Source: an uncultured Duncaniella sp. (GTDB taxonomy: Bacteria; Bacteroidota; Bacteroidia; Bacteroidales; Muribaculaceae). From it: a stretch of 64,000 nucleotides of DNA. The DNA is taken from positions 218,431 to 282,430 of the forward strand of contig CATWQI010000006.1 in NCBI GenBank assembly GCA_958352885.1, read 5' to 3'. The stretch's first letter is position 1. Each line of letters opens with the position of its first letter. Below the pieces are notes generated by a model that ran no database searches, had not been told where the DNA came from, and saw only the letters and a program-made list of their open reading frames with translations. Position numbers and translations under genes: made by a program. Below are positions 7,359-15,851 of this stretch, piece after piece.

Positions 7359-8102
7359 ATGGAAATAAATGTCATAGAGCTCTCTTCGGCTCATTCCACC
7401 AACTCGGTCCTTGCCGGGATGACGGCGGAGTCGCCCCACGGTACAGTGGTGTCGGCTTTCGAGCAGACAGCAGGTCGCGGACAGCGTGGAAACAGCTGGG
7501 AAGCCGCTCCCGGCAAAAACATAACCATGTCGATATTGCTGCGCCCGGAACACATCAGACCATCAGGGCAGTTTGTCATATCGCAAGCGGTGTCTGTCGC
7601 TATAGTGGGTTTCCTGCGTCGATATCTTCCGGATGAGGCAGTAGCGGTCAAGTGGCCTAACGATATCTATGTGGGTGACAGGAAGATTTGCGGCATACTG
7701 ATTGAGAATACCCTCGCCGGTTCGAGGCTGGAGTACTCGATAGTAGGTATCGGTCTGAATGTCAATCAGACGCATTTTGTCTCCGATGCCCCTAACCCAT
7801 GCTCTATTGCTAATTTTACCGGTCTGAAATATCCGGTGGATGCACTTTTGCGAGAGCTTGCCGGGGAGATACTCGCCCGTGTCGCCGAAGTGGACATAGA
7901 AGGGGCTGACACTGCTGTTGCTGAGGAGTATTGCTCCATGTTGTGGCGGGGTAGAGGTTTCTATCCGTATCATGATCACCTTCTTGACGAGGAGATTGAA
8001 GCCTCAATCCACTCCATAGCCCCCACCGGCCACATCACTCTCGCCACCCGTACAGGTGAACTGAGAACATACGCATTCAAGGAAATCAGTGCGATAATTT
8101 GA
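7359..8102 (+). CDS. birA: biotin--[acetyl-CoA-carboxylase] ligase, catalytic domain only
   Basis: The 247-aa protein has the biotinyl-AMP-binding loop GRGQRGNSW (39-47), KWPND (98-102) and a GIGLNVNQ segment. There is no N-terminal winged-helix domain, so it is a mono-functional ligase that attaches biotin to carboxylase carrier lysines and not a transcriptional repressor. It lies 16 bp downstream of tsaE in the porX-tsaE-birA run. Confidence 0.93.
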   Translation: MEINVIELSSAHSTNSVLAGMTAESPHGTVVSAFEQTAGRGQRGNSWEAAPGKNITMSILLRPEHIRPSGQFVISQAVSVAIVGFLRRYLPDEAVAVKWPNDIYVGDRKICGILIENTLAGSRLEYSIVGIGLNVNQTHFVSDAPNPCSIANFTGLKYPVDALLRELAGEILARVAEVDIEGADTAVAEEYCSMLWRGRGFYPYHDHLLDEEIEASIHSIAPTGHITLATRTGELRTYAFKEISAII

Positions 8103-8200
8103 CCGGGATGAGGGAATTTTTTTGTAAATTTACAACCTGAAAAAAAGAATCAGCCATCCGGGGGCTTCCCGGGAATCTCAACCAAACATGCCATATAGCT

Positions 8201-9307
8201 ATGAAGAAAGTTATGCTATTGTCCAAGAAAGCCTTATTGTTAACCGGGCTGCTTATATTATCCGCACTTGGTGCGTCATGCCAGGATGCTCCCCAACCGG
8301 AAGCCGGCGATGACGCTTCGGCACAAAAGCAATATCTGGTCTACGGAGTAGCCTTCTATAATCTTGAAAATCTCTTTGACACGATTAATACCAACGGCAA
8401 ATACGACCTTGAGTTCTCGCCCCGGGGAGCACGCAAATGGGATAGCGAGAAGTATTGGAGTAAAATCAACAATCTCGCTACCTGTATAGCCAATATGACC
8501 ACTGAGACAACTCCTCACGGTCCCGCCGTGATAGGTGTAGCAGAGATTGAGAACAAAGGGGTGCTTGATGATCTGGTCAATGCCGAGGTGCTCAAGCCAT
8601 GGAATCTCCAAGTGATTCATCACGACTCGCCTGACCGTCGTGGAGTGGATGTGGGATTGCTTTACAGCCCTTACTTTTTCCGTCCGCTTGATGTCACCAA
8701 CCATACTCTGGTGGTGCCGGGTAATCCGGATTTGCTCACACGTGACCAGATGTGTGTCACGGGAGTGATGGGGGGTGACACGGTGAGTGTGATAGTCAAT
8801 CACTGGCCCTCGCGCCTCGGAGGACAGGAGCGTTCAAGTTACTTGCGTGAGGCTGCCGGAAGCCTGTGCAAGCATATTGCCGATTCGCTGTGGGCCATCC
8901 GCCCCAATCAGGGGGTAATTATAATGGGTGACCTTAACGATGACCCCAATGACCGTTCCTGCGCGCTCGCTCTCGGCGCGAAGCGTGAGATGGAAGATGT
9001 TGCTCCCCACGGATTCTACAATCCCTGGTGGAACGTTCTGGCGAGCGGGTTCGGCACTCTCAAGTACCGTGGCAAATGGAATCTGTTTGACCAGATAATC
9101 GTTTCCGGAACATTGCTCCCTCAGAATGGGGCAAAGCTTGCCTACTGGCAGTGCATCATAAATGATTTCGAATTTCTCTATACCCAGGACGGTCAATACA
9201 AGGGTTATCCACTCCGAACATATTCGGGTGGCAATTGGTTAAACGGTTATTCGGACCATTTCCCCACCGAGATATTCCTGGTAAAGGAGAAGGTCAGCAA
9301 GAAATAA
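8201..9307 (+). CDS. secreted endonuclease/exonuclease/phosphatase-fold lipoprotein
   Basis: The N-terminus (MKKVMLLSKKALLLTGLLIL) ends in a lipobox-like ALGASC, suggesting a lipoprotein. The body shows the EEP/DNase-I-like fold: FYNLENLFDT, VIGVAEIENK (catalytic Glu), VNHWPSR, IIMGDLNDDP (Asp/Asn) and YSDHFP (His). Members hydrolyse phosphodiesters in nucleic acids or lipids; the actual substrate is unknown. A surface nuclease for DNA scavenging is a reasonable guess. The next gene is only 16 bp away. Confidence 0.87.
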   Translation: MKKVMLLSKKALLLTGLLILSALGASCQDAPQPEAGDDASAQKQYLVYGVAFYNLENLFDTINTNGKYDLEFSPRGARKWDSEKYWSKINNLATCIANMTTETTPHGPAVIGVAEIENKGVLDDLVNAEVLKPWNLQVIHHDSPDRRGVDVGLLYSPYFFRPLDVTNHTLVVPGNPDLLTRDQMCVTGVMGGDTVSVIVNHWPSRLGGQERSSYLREAAGSLCKHIADSLWAIRPNQGVIIMGDLNDDPNDRSCALALGAKREMEDVAPHGFYNPWWNVLASGFGTLKYRGKWNLFDQIIVSGTLLPQNGAKLAYWQCIINDFEFLYTQDGQYKGYPLRTYSGGNWLNGYSDHFPTEIFLVKEKVSKK

Positions 9308-9323
9308 CAACTATCCCCCACAC

Positions 9324-9977
9324 ATGAAAAACAATATCCCCATGAGCAAAGAACCGTTTGTTATAACCGTAGGCCGTCAGTTTGGCAGTGGCGGCAGAGA
9401 GCTTGGCAAAGCCCTTGCGGAAGCGCTTGAGATAGAGTACTATGACAAGGAGCTGCTGGTTGAGTCAGCAAAGCTGGCAGGAGTCAATCCTGAGTATTTC
9501 GAGAAGAAGGACGAGCGTTTCCCGACATTTCTCCAGGGGCTTTTCTCGTTTTCGATGGGGGTAACACCGATGTGCTACTACACGGGCACGTCATCAATTG
9601 CCGACGACGGGCTGTACAAGTCAATCAGCGATTTCCTGCTCAAAACTTCCCGGGAGAAATCGTTTGTGGTGGTGGGCAGAAGTGCCGACTATATCCTGCG
9701 TGAGCATCCGCGGTGTGTCAATATATTCATCCATGCTCCGATTGAGGATTGTGTGCGCAGGATTACACGCCGCAATGATGCTATTGATGAAGCAAAGGCG
9801 GCGGCAATGGCGAGGAAGACAAACAAGTGGCGTGCTGACTACTACAATTTTTTTACTGACAAGACCTGGGGCGACGCAAAGAGCTACGATTTGACTATCG
9901 ACAGCTCTCTGATGAGTATGGAGTATAATGTCCTTCTCATCAAGGAGTACCTCAGGCTGCGAGGTATTATAGATTGA
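9324..9977 (+). CDS. cytidylate-kinase-like family protein
   Basis: This 217-aa protein has a P-loop variant, VGRQFGSGGRELG, at the N-terminus (about residues 16-28), then VVVGRSADYILRE and the lid-like RITRRND. It matches the cytidylate-kinase-like family (PF13189) seen in many anaerobes, distinct from true Cmk. It probably phosphorylates a nucleotide or small molecule; the substrate is not established. It follows the nuclease-fold gene by 16 bp and is probably in the same operon. Confidence 0.85.
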   Translation: MKNNIPMSKEPFVITVGRQFGSGGRELGKALAEALEIEYYDKELLVESAKLAGVNPEYFEKKDERFPTFLQGLFSFSMGVTPMCYYTGTSSIADDGLYKSISDFLLKTSREKSFVVVGRSADYILREHPRCVNIFIHAPIEDCVRRITRRNDAIDEAKAAAMARKTNKWRADYYNFFTDKTWGDAKSYDLTIDSSLMSMEYNVLLIKEYLRLRGIID

Positions 9978-10166
9978 TTTCCCGTATTATGGATTGATTC
10001 CTGTTATTTGCAGGCAGGCGATGCCCTTCATTGGAGGGGTGTTGCGATGACTTGTGCTATTGTTCTGTAAGGATGCTTCCTTTTTAACATTTTGAGTTTG
10101 AACCGTAATCGGCATGGGAGTGTTTATGATGTAAGTTCAACATCAACAATGTTAAATAGCAGCCTT

Positions 10167-11204
10167 ATGAAAACTAAATTAGCGGCAATTCTCCTTGCGG
10201 CAGCGGCAATAGGAAGCGTAGAGACTTCCGAAGCATGCTCCCGTGTGCTTTATCAAGGCAATGATTCGTTACTGATAGTGGGACGTTCCCTTGACTGGAA
10301 GACCCCTATCCCTACCAATATATATGTGTATCCCAGAGGGATGAAGAAAGAGGGCAGCAATCTGCCCGATGCTGTAAAATGGACATCCAAATATGGTGCC
10401 GTATATGCAGTTGGCTATGACGGCGGTGTGACCGAAGGCATGAATGAGAAAGGCCTGGCGGTCAACAGTCTGTTCTGCAAAGGTACAGTCTATGACAATG
10501 ACTCCACCAAGTCACGTCCGCCGATGTCACTTGCCATGTTCCCGGCATGGATTCTCGACCTCTGCGCAACCACACGTGAGGCTGTGGATTTGGTGGCAAA
10601 GCATGATTTCAACATCTCGGGTGCGACATTTGACAATGGTACTGTATCAACCCTCCACTGGGGCATCACCGACGAGCAGGGGCACTCGGCAATCATCGAG
10701 TTTGACCATGGCAATATAAATGTTTACGAAGGTGATGACATAACAGTGCTCACGAACGACCCGACTTTCCCGCAGATAAACGCTATCAACGACTATTGGG
10801 TCAAGAAGGGTGGTACACATACGCTTCCCGGCACAGTCTCGTCTCCTGACCGTTTTGTGCGAGCTTACTTCTTCGACCATAGTGTCAAGAAGACAGGCGA
10901 CGCTGATCTCGGACTTGCTATAATTCGCTCGATACTCTATAATGTATCAGTTCCTTATACTTATGAGGTGGAATCAGAAGGGAATCTCTCCTCCACGCAA
11001 TGGCGCTCGTTCTCAAACTTGCGTGACAAGCGTTATTACTTCGATTTGGTGACCAATCCCGGTATATTCTATATTGACCTCAATAAGTGTGACTTCCGTC
11101 CGGGGGCATCTGTGATGAAGATTGACACCTCGAAGTCAAGCGATTATGTGGGCGATGCTACCGGTCATCTGTTCAAAGTGAAACCTTTCACTCCGATGTA
11201 TTGA
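10167..11204 (+). CDS. secreted choloylglycine hydrolase / bile-salt-hydrolase-like Ntn enzyme
   Basis: A signal peptide (MKTKLAAILLAAAAIGSVET) leads to SEA-CSRVLY, so cleavage before Cys24 would expose the N-terminal nucleophile Cys. Other family residues are Arg40 and Asp43 (GRSLDW), Asn100 (LAVNSL), Asn197 (LTNDPTF) and Arg229 (SPDRFVRA). The enzyme hydrolyses the amide bond of glycine- or taurine-conjugated bile acids, or of penicillin-V/N-acyl substrates; the sequence alone does not decide which. I chose the ATG at 10167 because it gives a clean signal peptide, while the ORF open from 10092 adds 25 unrelated residues. A terminator follows. Confidence 0.88.
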   Translation: MKTKLAAILLAAAAIGSVETSEACSRVLYQGNDSLLIVGRSLDWKTPIPTNIYVYPRGMKKEGSNLPDAVKWTSKYGAVYAVGYDGGVTEGMNEKGLAVNSLFCKGTVYDNDSTKSRPPMSLAMFPAWILDLCATTREAVDLVAKHDFNISGATFDNGTVSTLHWGITDEQGHSAIIEFDHGNINVYEGDDITVLTNDPTFPQINAINDYWVKKGGTHTLPGTVSSPDRFVRAYFFDHSVKKTGDADLGLAIIRSILYNVSVPYTYEVESEGNLSSTQWRSFSNLRDKRYYFDLVTNPGIFYIDLNKCDFRPGASVMKIDTSKSSDYVGDATGHLFKVKPFTPMY

Positions 11205-11295
11205 TTGGATGGTAAAATACGAAAAAAGATTCTACAAACTACATACTATACAAAAACACACTACACTACTTCTATTTTAAGCAGTCACTTTTTTG

Positions 11296-11332
11296 CAGGG
11301 TGATGCATCAATGATGCATCATCCTGTTTTTT
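11296..11332 (+). terminator. intrinsic terminator after the choloylglycine hydrolase gene
   Basis: CAGGGTGATGCAT pairs with ATGCATCATCCTG with one mismatch and a short loop. TTTTTT follows immediately. Confidence 0.8.
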
Positions 11333-11450
11333 CCTTGTGTCAGTCACCCTGTGGAGAAATAAGCGGGTAAGTGAATGTCCGGAATGCGAATAAAATGTGT
11401 GTTGGGGTTAAATGGGTTAAAATGGACTAAATTGTAATCCAAATTTTATC

Positions 11451-11458
11451 TACTTTTG
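11451..11458 (+). promoter_or_regulatory. -7 box upstream of the 11484 gene
   Basis: TACTTTTG matches TAnnTTTG 25 bp before the ATG. No exact -33 TTTG is found at 20 bp. Confidence 0.5.
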
Positions 11459-11483
11459 CATAATTCCAAATCGTTTTTTGCAA

Positions 11484-12101
11484 ATGGGAGATAACAAGGA
11501 CTTTCAAGACAATATATTATCATTGCGCCGAGAGGTGGAGCGCAAGGCCAACCGGGCAGTCAAGACTCCGGCTGATTTTGAGTTTCTGTCAGAAGCGATA
11601 AATGCGATTACCCATCTTACAGTCAGTCCATCCACTCTGAAACGTGTGTGGGGTTACATCAATGATGTCGGTGCTTCGTATCGTCCCGGCAATTATACCT
11701 TACGGGCGCTTGCCCGCTATGTGGGATATCTTGAATTTGAGGATTTTGTCCATCGTAAGCATGGCGGTGATGTTCAGTCTGATTTCTATTTCGGCGACAT
11801 GGTGGAGAGTGTGATGCTCCCTAAGAATGCATACGTGCTTGTGACGTGGCGACCTGACCGCAAGTGTGTGATGAAGCATCTGTTTGATACCCATTTCGAA
11901 GTGGTGGAAGCACATAATTCCAAGATAATGACCGGTGATATAGTGACGTGCAGCTTCTTCGTCCAGAATGCCCCGATGTATGTCAACTCTATCCGCCGCG
12001 AGGGTGTGGCTTCGATGAGCTACATTGCGGGCACAAATGGTGGTGTGAGGTTCGAGGTGCTTGACCCTAAGACGTATGAAGAACCCGAAAGGGAGGAATA
12101 A
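11484..12101 (+). CDS. conserved Bacteroidales protein, possible DNA-binding regulator
   Basis: The 205-aa protein begins MGDNKDFQDNILSL. Its N-terminal third (LTVSPSTLKRVWGYIND, TLRALARYVGYLEFEDF) has the helical pattern of a small DNA-binding domain common in Bacteroidales. The C-terminal half (YVLVTWRPDRKCVMKHL, GDIVTCSFFVQNAPMYV) looks like a beta-rich sensory domain. The function is not established. ATG at 11484 is preferred over TTG at 11478. It runs convergently toward the Ser/Thr kinase gene, sharing a terminator hairpin; that arrangement hints at a signalling link but does not prove one. Confidence 0.6.
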   Translation: MGDNKDFQDNILSLRREVERKANRAVKTPADFEFLSEAINAITHLTVSPSTLKRVWGYINDVGASYRPGNYTLRALARYVGYLEFEDFVHRKHGGDVQSDFYFGDMVESVMLPKNAYVLVTWRPDRKCVMKHLFDTHFEVVEAHNSKIMTGDIVTCSFFVQNAPMYVNSIRREGVASMSYIAGTNGGVRFEVLDPKTYEEPEREE

Positions 12102-12128
12102 ACCTTGTCAATAACAAATATCGTGTGG

Positions 12129-12153
12129 CGGAATCCGGTTTTATTGGATTCCG
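12129..12153. terminator. bidirectional hairpin between convergent genes
   Basis: CGGAATCC (12129-12136) pairs with GGATTCCG (12146-12153). The hairpin overlaps the last codons of the kinase gene and lies 28 bp after the 11484 gene. A modest T-run follows on the plus strand (CGCTTTTG). Confidence 0.6.
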
Positions 12154-13415
12154 TCGCTTTTGTTCATGGATGTTACGGCGTGGAGCCAGAATGCTGATAT
12201 GGTTTCGTTGACGGTGACATCGTCGATGCCGTGGCGGTGTAGTGAGTCCTCGAGGATGGCTGCAATGGCAAACATCTTATCCGTGCGGCTGTCAAGTAGT
12301 TTACCCCGTGCCTCGAACGTAGAGGCAGAGAGTAACAGAGGTGCGAATTCGGTGGTCAGAGAGTCGGCGCGCCGGCAGTTCTCGCCGAGGAGTGACTTGG
12401 CGATATCCCTGTGTACGGCGGACTTGTCGGTTGATACGGCTGGCTTATTGGTCGATGCAGCAGCTCTGTTGGCTGATTCAGCCGGTTTGCCGGCGGGTTG
12501 AACGGGCTTGCCGATAACGGTGCCGGTGGTGTCCGGTTTGTCGTCCTCGACCGTGGTGATTTCTGACACAGGGGCAGGCGGTGGTACCGTGGTGGTTTTG
12601 TCGGCAGTGCGAAGCGTCAGGATTACAATGGCTGAGGCTATGGCGGTCACGATAGCGGTGATGACGATGACGATGGGCAGGAGGCGCCTGCGCTGCTGCG
12701 CATGTCTGAGGCGCGATGCGACCTGCGCCATGCTTGGACGGCTTGCCGGGAGGGTAAGCAGGCACGATTTGCGTATAGGTCGGAAAGCAACCGGTAGCTT
12801 GAGAGTTTCCAGGATGCGACCGAAGGAGTAGACATCCGATTTGCTGTCTGAAGACAGTCCTGACAGCTGCTCCGGTGCCCCGTAGCGTTCAGTGGCAGTC
12901 GATATCTTCATCAGAGTGTGGTCATCGGCATCTCCGAGTCCGAAGTCAATCAGTCTGACGGAGTGGGCTCCGGAGGTTATGACAATGTTGTCGGGTTTCA
13001 GGTCACGGTGGCTCACACCTTTGGAGTGTATGTAGGCAAGAGCGTCTGCAAGCTCGATGGCGATACGGATACGCTCATCCATGGTCGCGCCTGATTTCAA
13101 GAACTCGCTTAGAGTCGAGCCGTCAATCCATTCCATCAGTATGCCGGAGCCGAGTGTTTCGGATGATTCAAAGGCAAGGATGCGGACAATGTTAGGATGA
13201 TCAAGAGCCATGCCGAGGTCATATTCCTTACGTAACATTGCTTCGTACTGTGGTATGCCCGAGTATGGTGCTTTGAGACCTTTGAGCAGGAATTTCTTGC
13301 CGTTCCTTACAAGGAGAAACAAGCGGTTGACGCCATGTGACTCCAATTCCTTGGTGGAGACGGTGTCGCCCCCTCCGGCAGGGAATGATAGGATGGAAGT
13401 ATCATTGTCAATCAT
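12141..13415 (-). CDS. membrane-anchored Hanks-type serine/threonine protein kinase
   Basis: Kinase-domain landmarks are Lys45 (FLLKGL), the catalytic loop HRDLKPDN (136-143), DFG (157-159), APEQLSG and SDVYSFG. The domain spans about residues 20-240. A transmembrane helix follows (about 245-268), then a low-complexity Ala/Lys/Pro linker and a 100-residue extracytoplasmic tail. The kinase faces the cytoplasm and phosphorylates unknown substrates, with the tail a possible sensor. There are no PASTA repeats. The glycine-rich loop is weak (SHGVNRLFLLV), but the catalytic residues are intact. A -7-like CAAATTTA (minus strand, 13424-13431) lies just upstream. Confidence 0.9.
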   Translation of the reverse strand: MIDNDTSILSFPAGGGDTVSTKELESHGVNRLFLLVRNGKKFLLKGLKAPYSGIPQYEAMLRKEYDLGMALDHPNIVRILAFESSETLGSGILMEWIDGSTLSEFLKSGATMDERIRIAIELADALAYIHSKGVSHRDLKPDNIVITSGAHSVRLIDFGLGDADDHTLMKISTATERYGAPEQLSGLSSDSKSDVYSFGRILETLKLPVAFRPIRKSCLLTLPASRPSMAQVASRLRHAQQRRRLLPIVIVITAIVTAIASAIVILTLRTADKTTTVPPPAPVSEITTVEDDKPDTTGTVIGKPVQPAGKPAESANRAAASTNKPAVSTDKSAVHRDIAKSLLGENCRRADSLTTEFAPLLLSASTFEARGKLLDSRTDKMFAIAAILEDSLHRHGIDDVTVNETISAFWLHAVTSMNKSDGIQ

Positions 13416-13722
13416 AGCAGTTGCAAATTTAGTAAATCTTTGCGGAAAATCTGGAAAGATGGTCTGATTCGGTACGCCGATAATAAAATATGAGGCTCAC
13501 TTATCAGTAGTCTTCGGGGCGGTAAAGTCCGGGTCGTATGAATTTTAAATAGCTGCAAAAAAACATTATAAATGCTGTTTTTGTTGTAATAAGTGCTTGA
13601 TTGTAATTGGATAACCCTATAGCTGCTTCCGCTTCGTAGTTTTTTAGTCTTCATCCGGTCCGGATTGCATAGGCGTTTTAAGCAGCATGTCAATAATATA
13701 CGTTCCACTTAAAAAATCATTT
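13416..13722. other. intergenic region between kinase and transporter
   Basis: It holds the leader of the minus-strand kinase (a -7-like TAAATTTG read on the minus strand at 13424-13431) and the leader of the plus-strand transporter. I see no RNA gene, repeat or strong hairpin. The transporter promoter could not be placed. Confidence 0.5.
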
Positions 13723-15339
13723 ATGGGTAAAAACGATGTCTCCGTCATTGAACCGTCGGTTACTAAGTCAGGGCGAAAGAAAGTAATATCTACCGCCAAA
13801 GGATCGCTTACCATGATGGCTATGGCAGTATTGCTGATAACCTCTATTTTTAGTCTTCGCGGACTCCCCTCGGAGGCAAAGTATGGTGTGCAGTCCATAT
13901 TTTTCTTCGTTTTTGCTGCAGTGGTGTTTTTAGTGCCATTCTCGCTTGTGTGCGCCGAGTTGGCATCGACTTATACCAAAAGCGGTGGTCTTTACCGCTG
14001 GGTAGCAGAAGCGTTTGGCCCTAAATGGGGATGGACAGCAATGTATCTTGAATGGCAGACAATTATTTTCTGGTTTCCGACGGTGCTTATGTTCGGAGCC
14101 GCCTCGCTCGCCTACATCGCATGGCCGGAGAGTTTCGACGCACAACTTGCATCTAACAAATGGTACACGCTCGTGGTGGCGATGCTGCTGTACTGGGGTG
14201 CGACGTTTAATGCTTTCCGCGGACAGAAATCGGCAAACCTTCTGAGCACCTACGGCGGATTTGTAGGTACGATTATCCCGGGTGCGTTACTTATATTGCT
14301 TGGTGTGCTGTACTTCGTGCTTGGAAAGCAGGACAACCTTGCCGATGTGCCATTTCTGCCTGACTTCTCGCATTTCAACACACTGGTTCTGGCAGCCTCG
14401 ATATTCTTGTTTTTTGCTGGCATGGAGACTCAGGCAGTCCATATCAACGATATGAGGAATCCGGCAAAGGAATTCCCACGTTCGGTGTTTGTGGCATGCG
14501 TCGCCATAGTGGTGCTGTACGCATTGGGTACGCTCGTCATAGGTCTTGTGGTGCCGGCTGACAGCATTGACCTGCTTCAGTCTCTGCTTGTGGCATATAA
14601 GGCTCTGTGGTCATCGTTCGGGCTCGGATGGCTCGGCAATGTGATCGCCCTGTTTGTCATGTTCGGTGTGGCAGGACAGATAAGCGCTCTTGTCACCGGA
14701 CCATCGACAGGGCTTATGGCGGTGGCTCAATCCGGCTATCTGCCGCGTTCGCTCCAACAGGTCAACGCCAACGGCGTAAACAAGTCTATTCTCTATATCG
14801 AGGGAGCGTTTGTCAGTGTGCTCAGCATGGTGATGATAGTTCTTCCGACAGTGGAGTCTGCTTATCAGATAATGTCGCAGATGGCTACGATAATCTATCT
14901 TATCATGGTAGTGATTATCTATCTGGCTTTTATCCGGCTGCGCCACACAGCTCCTAACCGTAAGCGTGGTTTCAAGGTGCCGGGCGGGAAGTTTGGAATG
15001 ATTGTGGTGTGCGGAGTCGGGATTGCCGGTGCTGTTCTTGCCATAGTGCTGAGCTTTATCCCGCCGGCGCAGATAGCCACAGGGTCCCCCGTGGTCTATG
15101 TGTCAATTATCGCGGTAGGTGTGGCTATTTTCTTGGCTTTGCCTCTGGTCATCTACAAGTGTCGCAAGCCGTCGTGGCGTAATCCCGACGCACATTTCTA
15201 TCCGTTTGACTGGCAGATAGAGGGGCGTGAACCGGACGAGGTGTCCAAGTGGGCTCCGGGCTACGAACCTACTGAGGAGGAGGTTGAAGAGGCGGAGAAT
15301 AGTGCGATATGCAAGCATGGACAGTGCAAGCACTATTAG
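13723..15339 (+). CDS. APC-superfamily amino-acid antiporter (glutamate/GABA-antiporter type)
   Basis: About 12 hydrophobic helices, the first after AKGSLTMMAMAVLLITSIFS, and the hallmark PFSLVCAELASTYTKSGGLY match the GadC-like branch of the APC family. The hydrophilic tail (residues about 490-538) is acidic and ends in a Cys/His-rich KHGQCKHY. It exchanges amino acids such as glutamate with GABA or another amine; the exact substrate is not readable. I take the ATG at 13723 (MGKNDVS). An in-frame ATG at 13687 would add 12 residues. Confidence 0.85.
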   Translation: MGKNDVSVIEPSVTKSGRKKVISTAKGSLTMMAMAVLLITSIFSLRGLPSEAKYGVQSIFFFVFAAVVFLVPFSLVCAELASTYTKSGGLYRWVAEAFGPKWGWTAMYLEWQTIIFWFPTVLMFGAASLAYIAWPESFDAQLASNKWYTLVVAMLLYWGATFNAFRGQKSANLLSTYGGFVGTIIPGALLILLGVLYFVLGKQDNLADVPFLPDFSHFNTLVLAASIFLFFAGMETQAVHINDMRNPAKEFPRSVFVACVAIVVLYALGTLVIGLVVPADSIDLLQSLLVAYKALWSSFGLGWLGNVIALFVMFGVAGQISALVTGPSTGLMAVAQSGYLPRSLQQVNANGVNKSILYIEGAFVSVLSMVMIVLPTVESAYQIMSQMATIIYLIMVVIIYLAFIRLRHTAPNRKRGFKVPGGKFGMIVVCGVGIAGAVLAIVLSFIPPAQIATGSPVVYVSIIAVGVAIFLALPLVIYKCRKPSWRNPDAHFYPFDWQIEGREPDEVSKWAPGYEPTEEEVEEAENSAICKHGQCKHY

Positions 15340-15454
15340 AGCCGGTCTGTGTGCTGATGCCCACTTATATGATGGATGAACTTGTGCTTGCATGACAGAT
15401 AAGTCGGCATGTTGAGTTTGCGGCGGTTGGTTTTAGATTCTCGGAAAAAATCAC

Positions 15455-15462
15455 TAATTTTG
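15455..15462 (+). promoter_or_regulatory. -7 box of the small CTD protein gene
   Basis: TAATTTTG is 8 bp upstream of the ATG at 15471, with a TTTT at -33 distance (20 bp spacer, 15431-15434). The mRNA would be nearly leaderless. Confidence 0.6.
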
Positions 15463-15470
15463 CACCGAAT

Positions 15471-15806
15471 ATGCGCCGATTTATCGTCATACTGCTGGTC
15501 GCGCTTACCGTCATGGTTGCCGAAGGGGCAACCCGGCGGTGGGAGAGGATTGACACGCCTGTGGGCCTGTCGTTTGAATACCGGCACTCTGATGATGAGA
15601 ATGAAGATGTTGATGTGGCTGTGGCTGTGAGCGACGGGTATATCTATTTGGTTTCGCAGGAGCCTGTCGAAGTGAGGGTGTTCACTATCCTCGGGCAGTT
15701 GCTTTCGCAGGAGAAACTTGGCGCAGGAGTCCACAGGTTTCACATAAAATCGCGTGGCATTTACATCCTTAAAATCGGGTCATTGACCCGCAGAGTAACT
15801 ATCTAA
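15471..15806 (+). CDS. tiny secreted protein consisting mostly of a T9SS sorting domain
   Basis: This 111-aa protein has a signal peptide (MRRFIVILLVALTVMVAEGA), about 20 acidic linker residues and a C-terminal region. That region (VEVRVFTILGQLLSQEKL, GVHRFHIKSRGIYILKIG, RRVTI) follows the T9SS type A C-terminal sorting domain pattern: a strand, G-Q/R, strands, then 'GIYIL' and a basic end. Normal cargo carries a large catalytic domain before this tail; here there is almost none. It could be a stand-alone surface protein, a remnant of a larger cargo, or a competitor for the sorting machinery. The domain call is by pattern only. Confidence 0.65.
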   Translation: MRRFIVILLVALTVMVAEGATRRWERIDTPVGLSFEYRHSDDENEDVDVAVAVSDGYIYLVSQEPVEVRVFTILGQLLSQEKLGAGVHRFHIKSRGIYILKIGSLTRRVTI

Positions 15807-15851
15807 CCAACTCCCGGTTTCCGGGATGAAATCTCTTTCCGAGCAGAAAGC

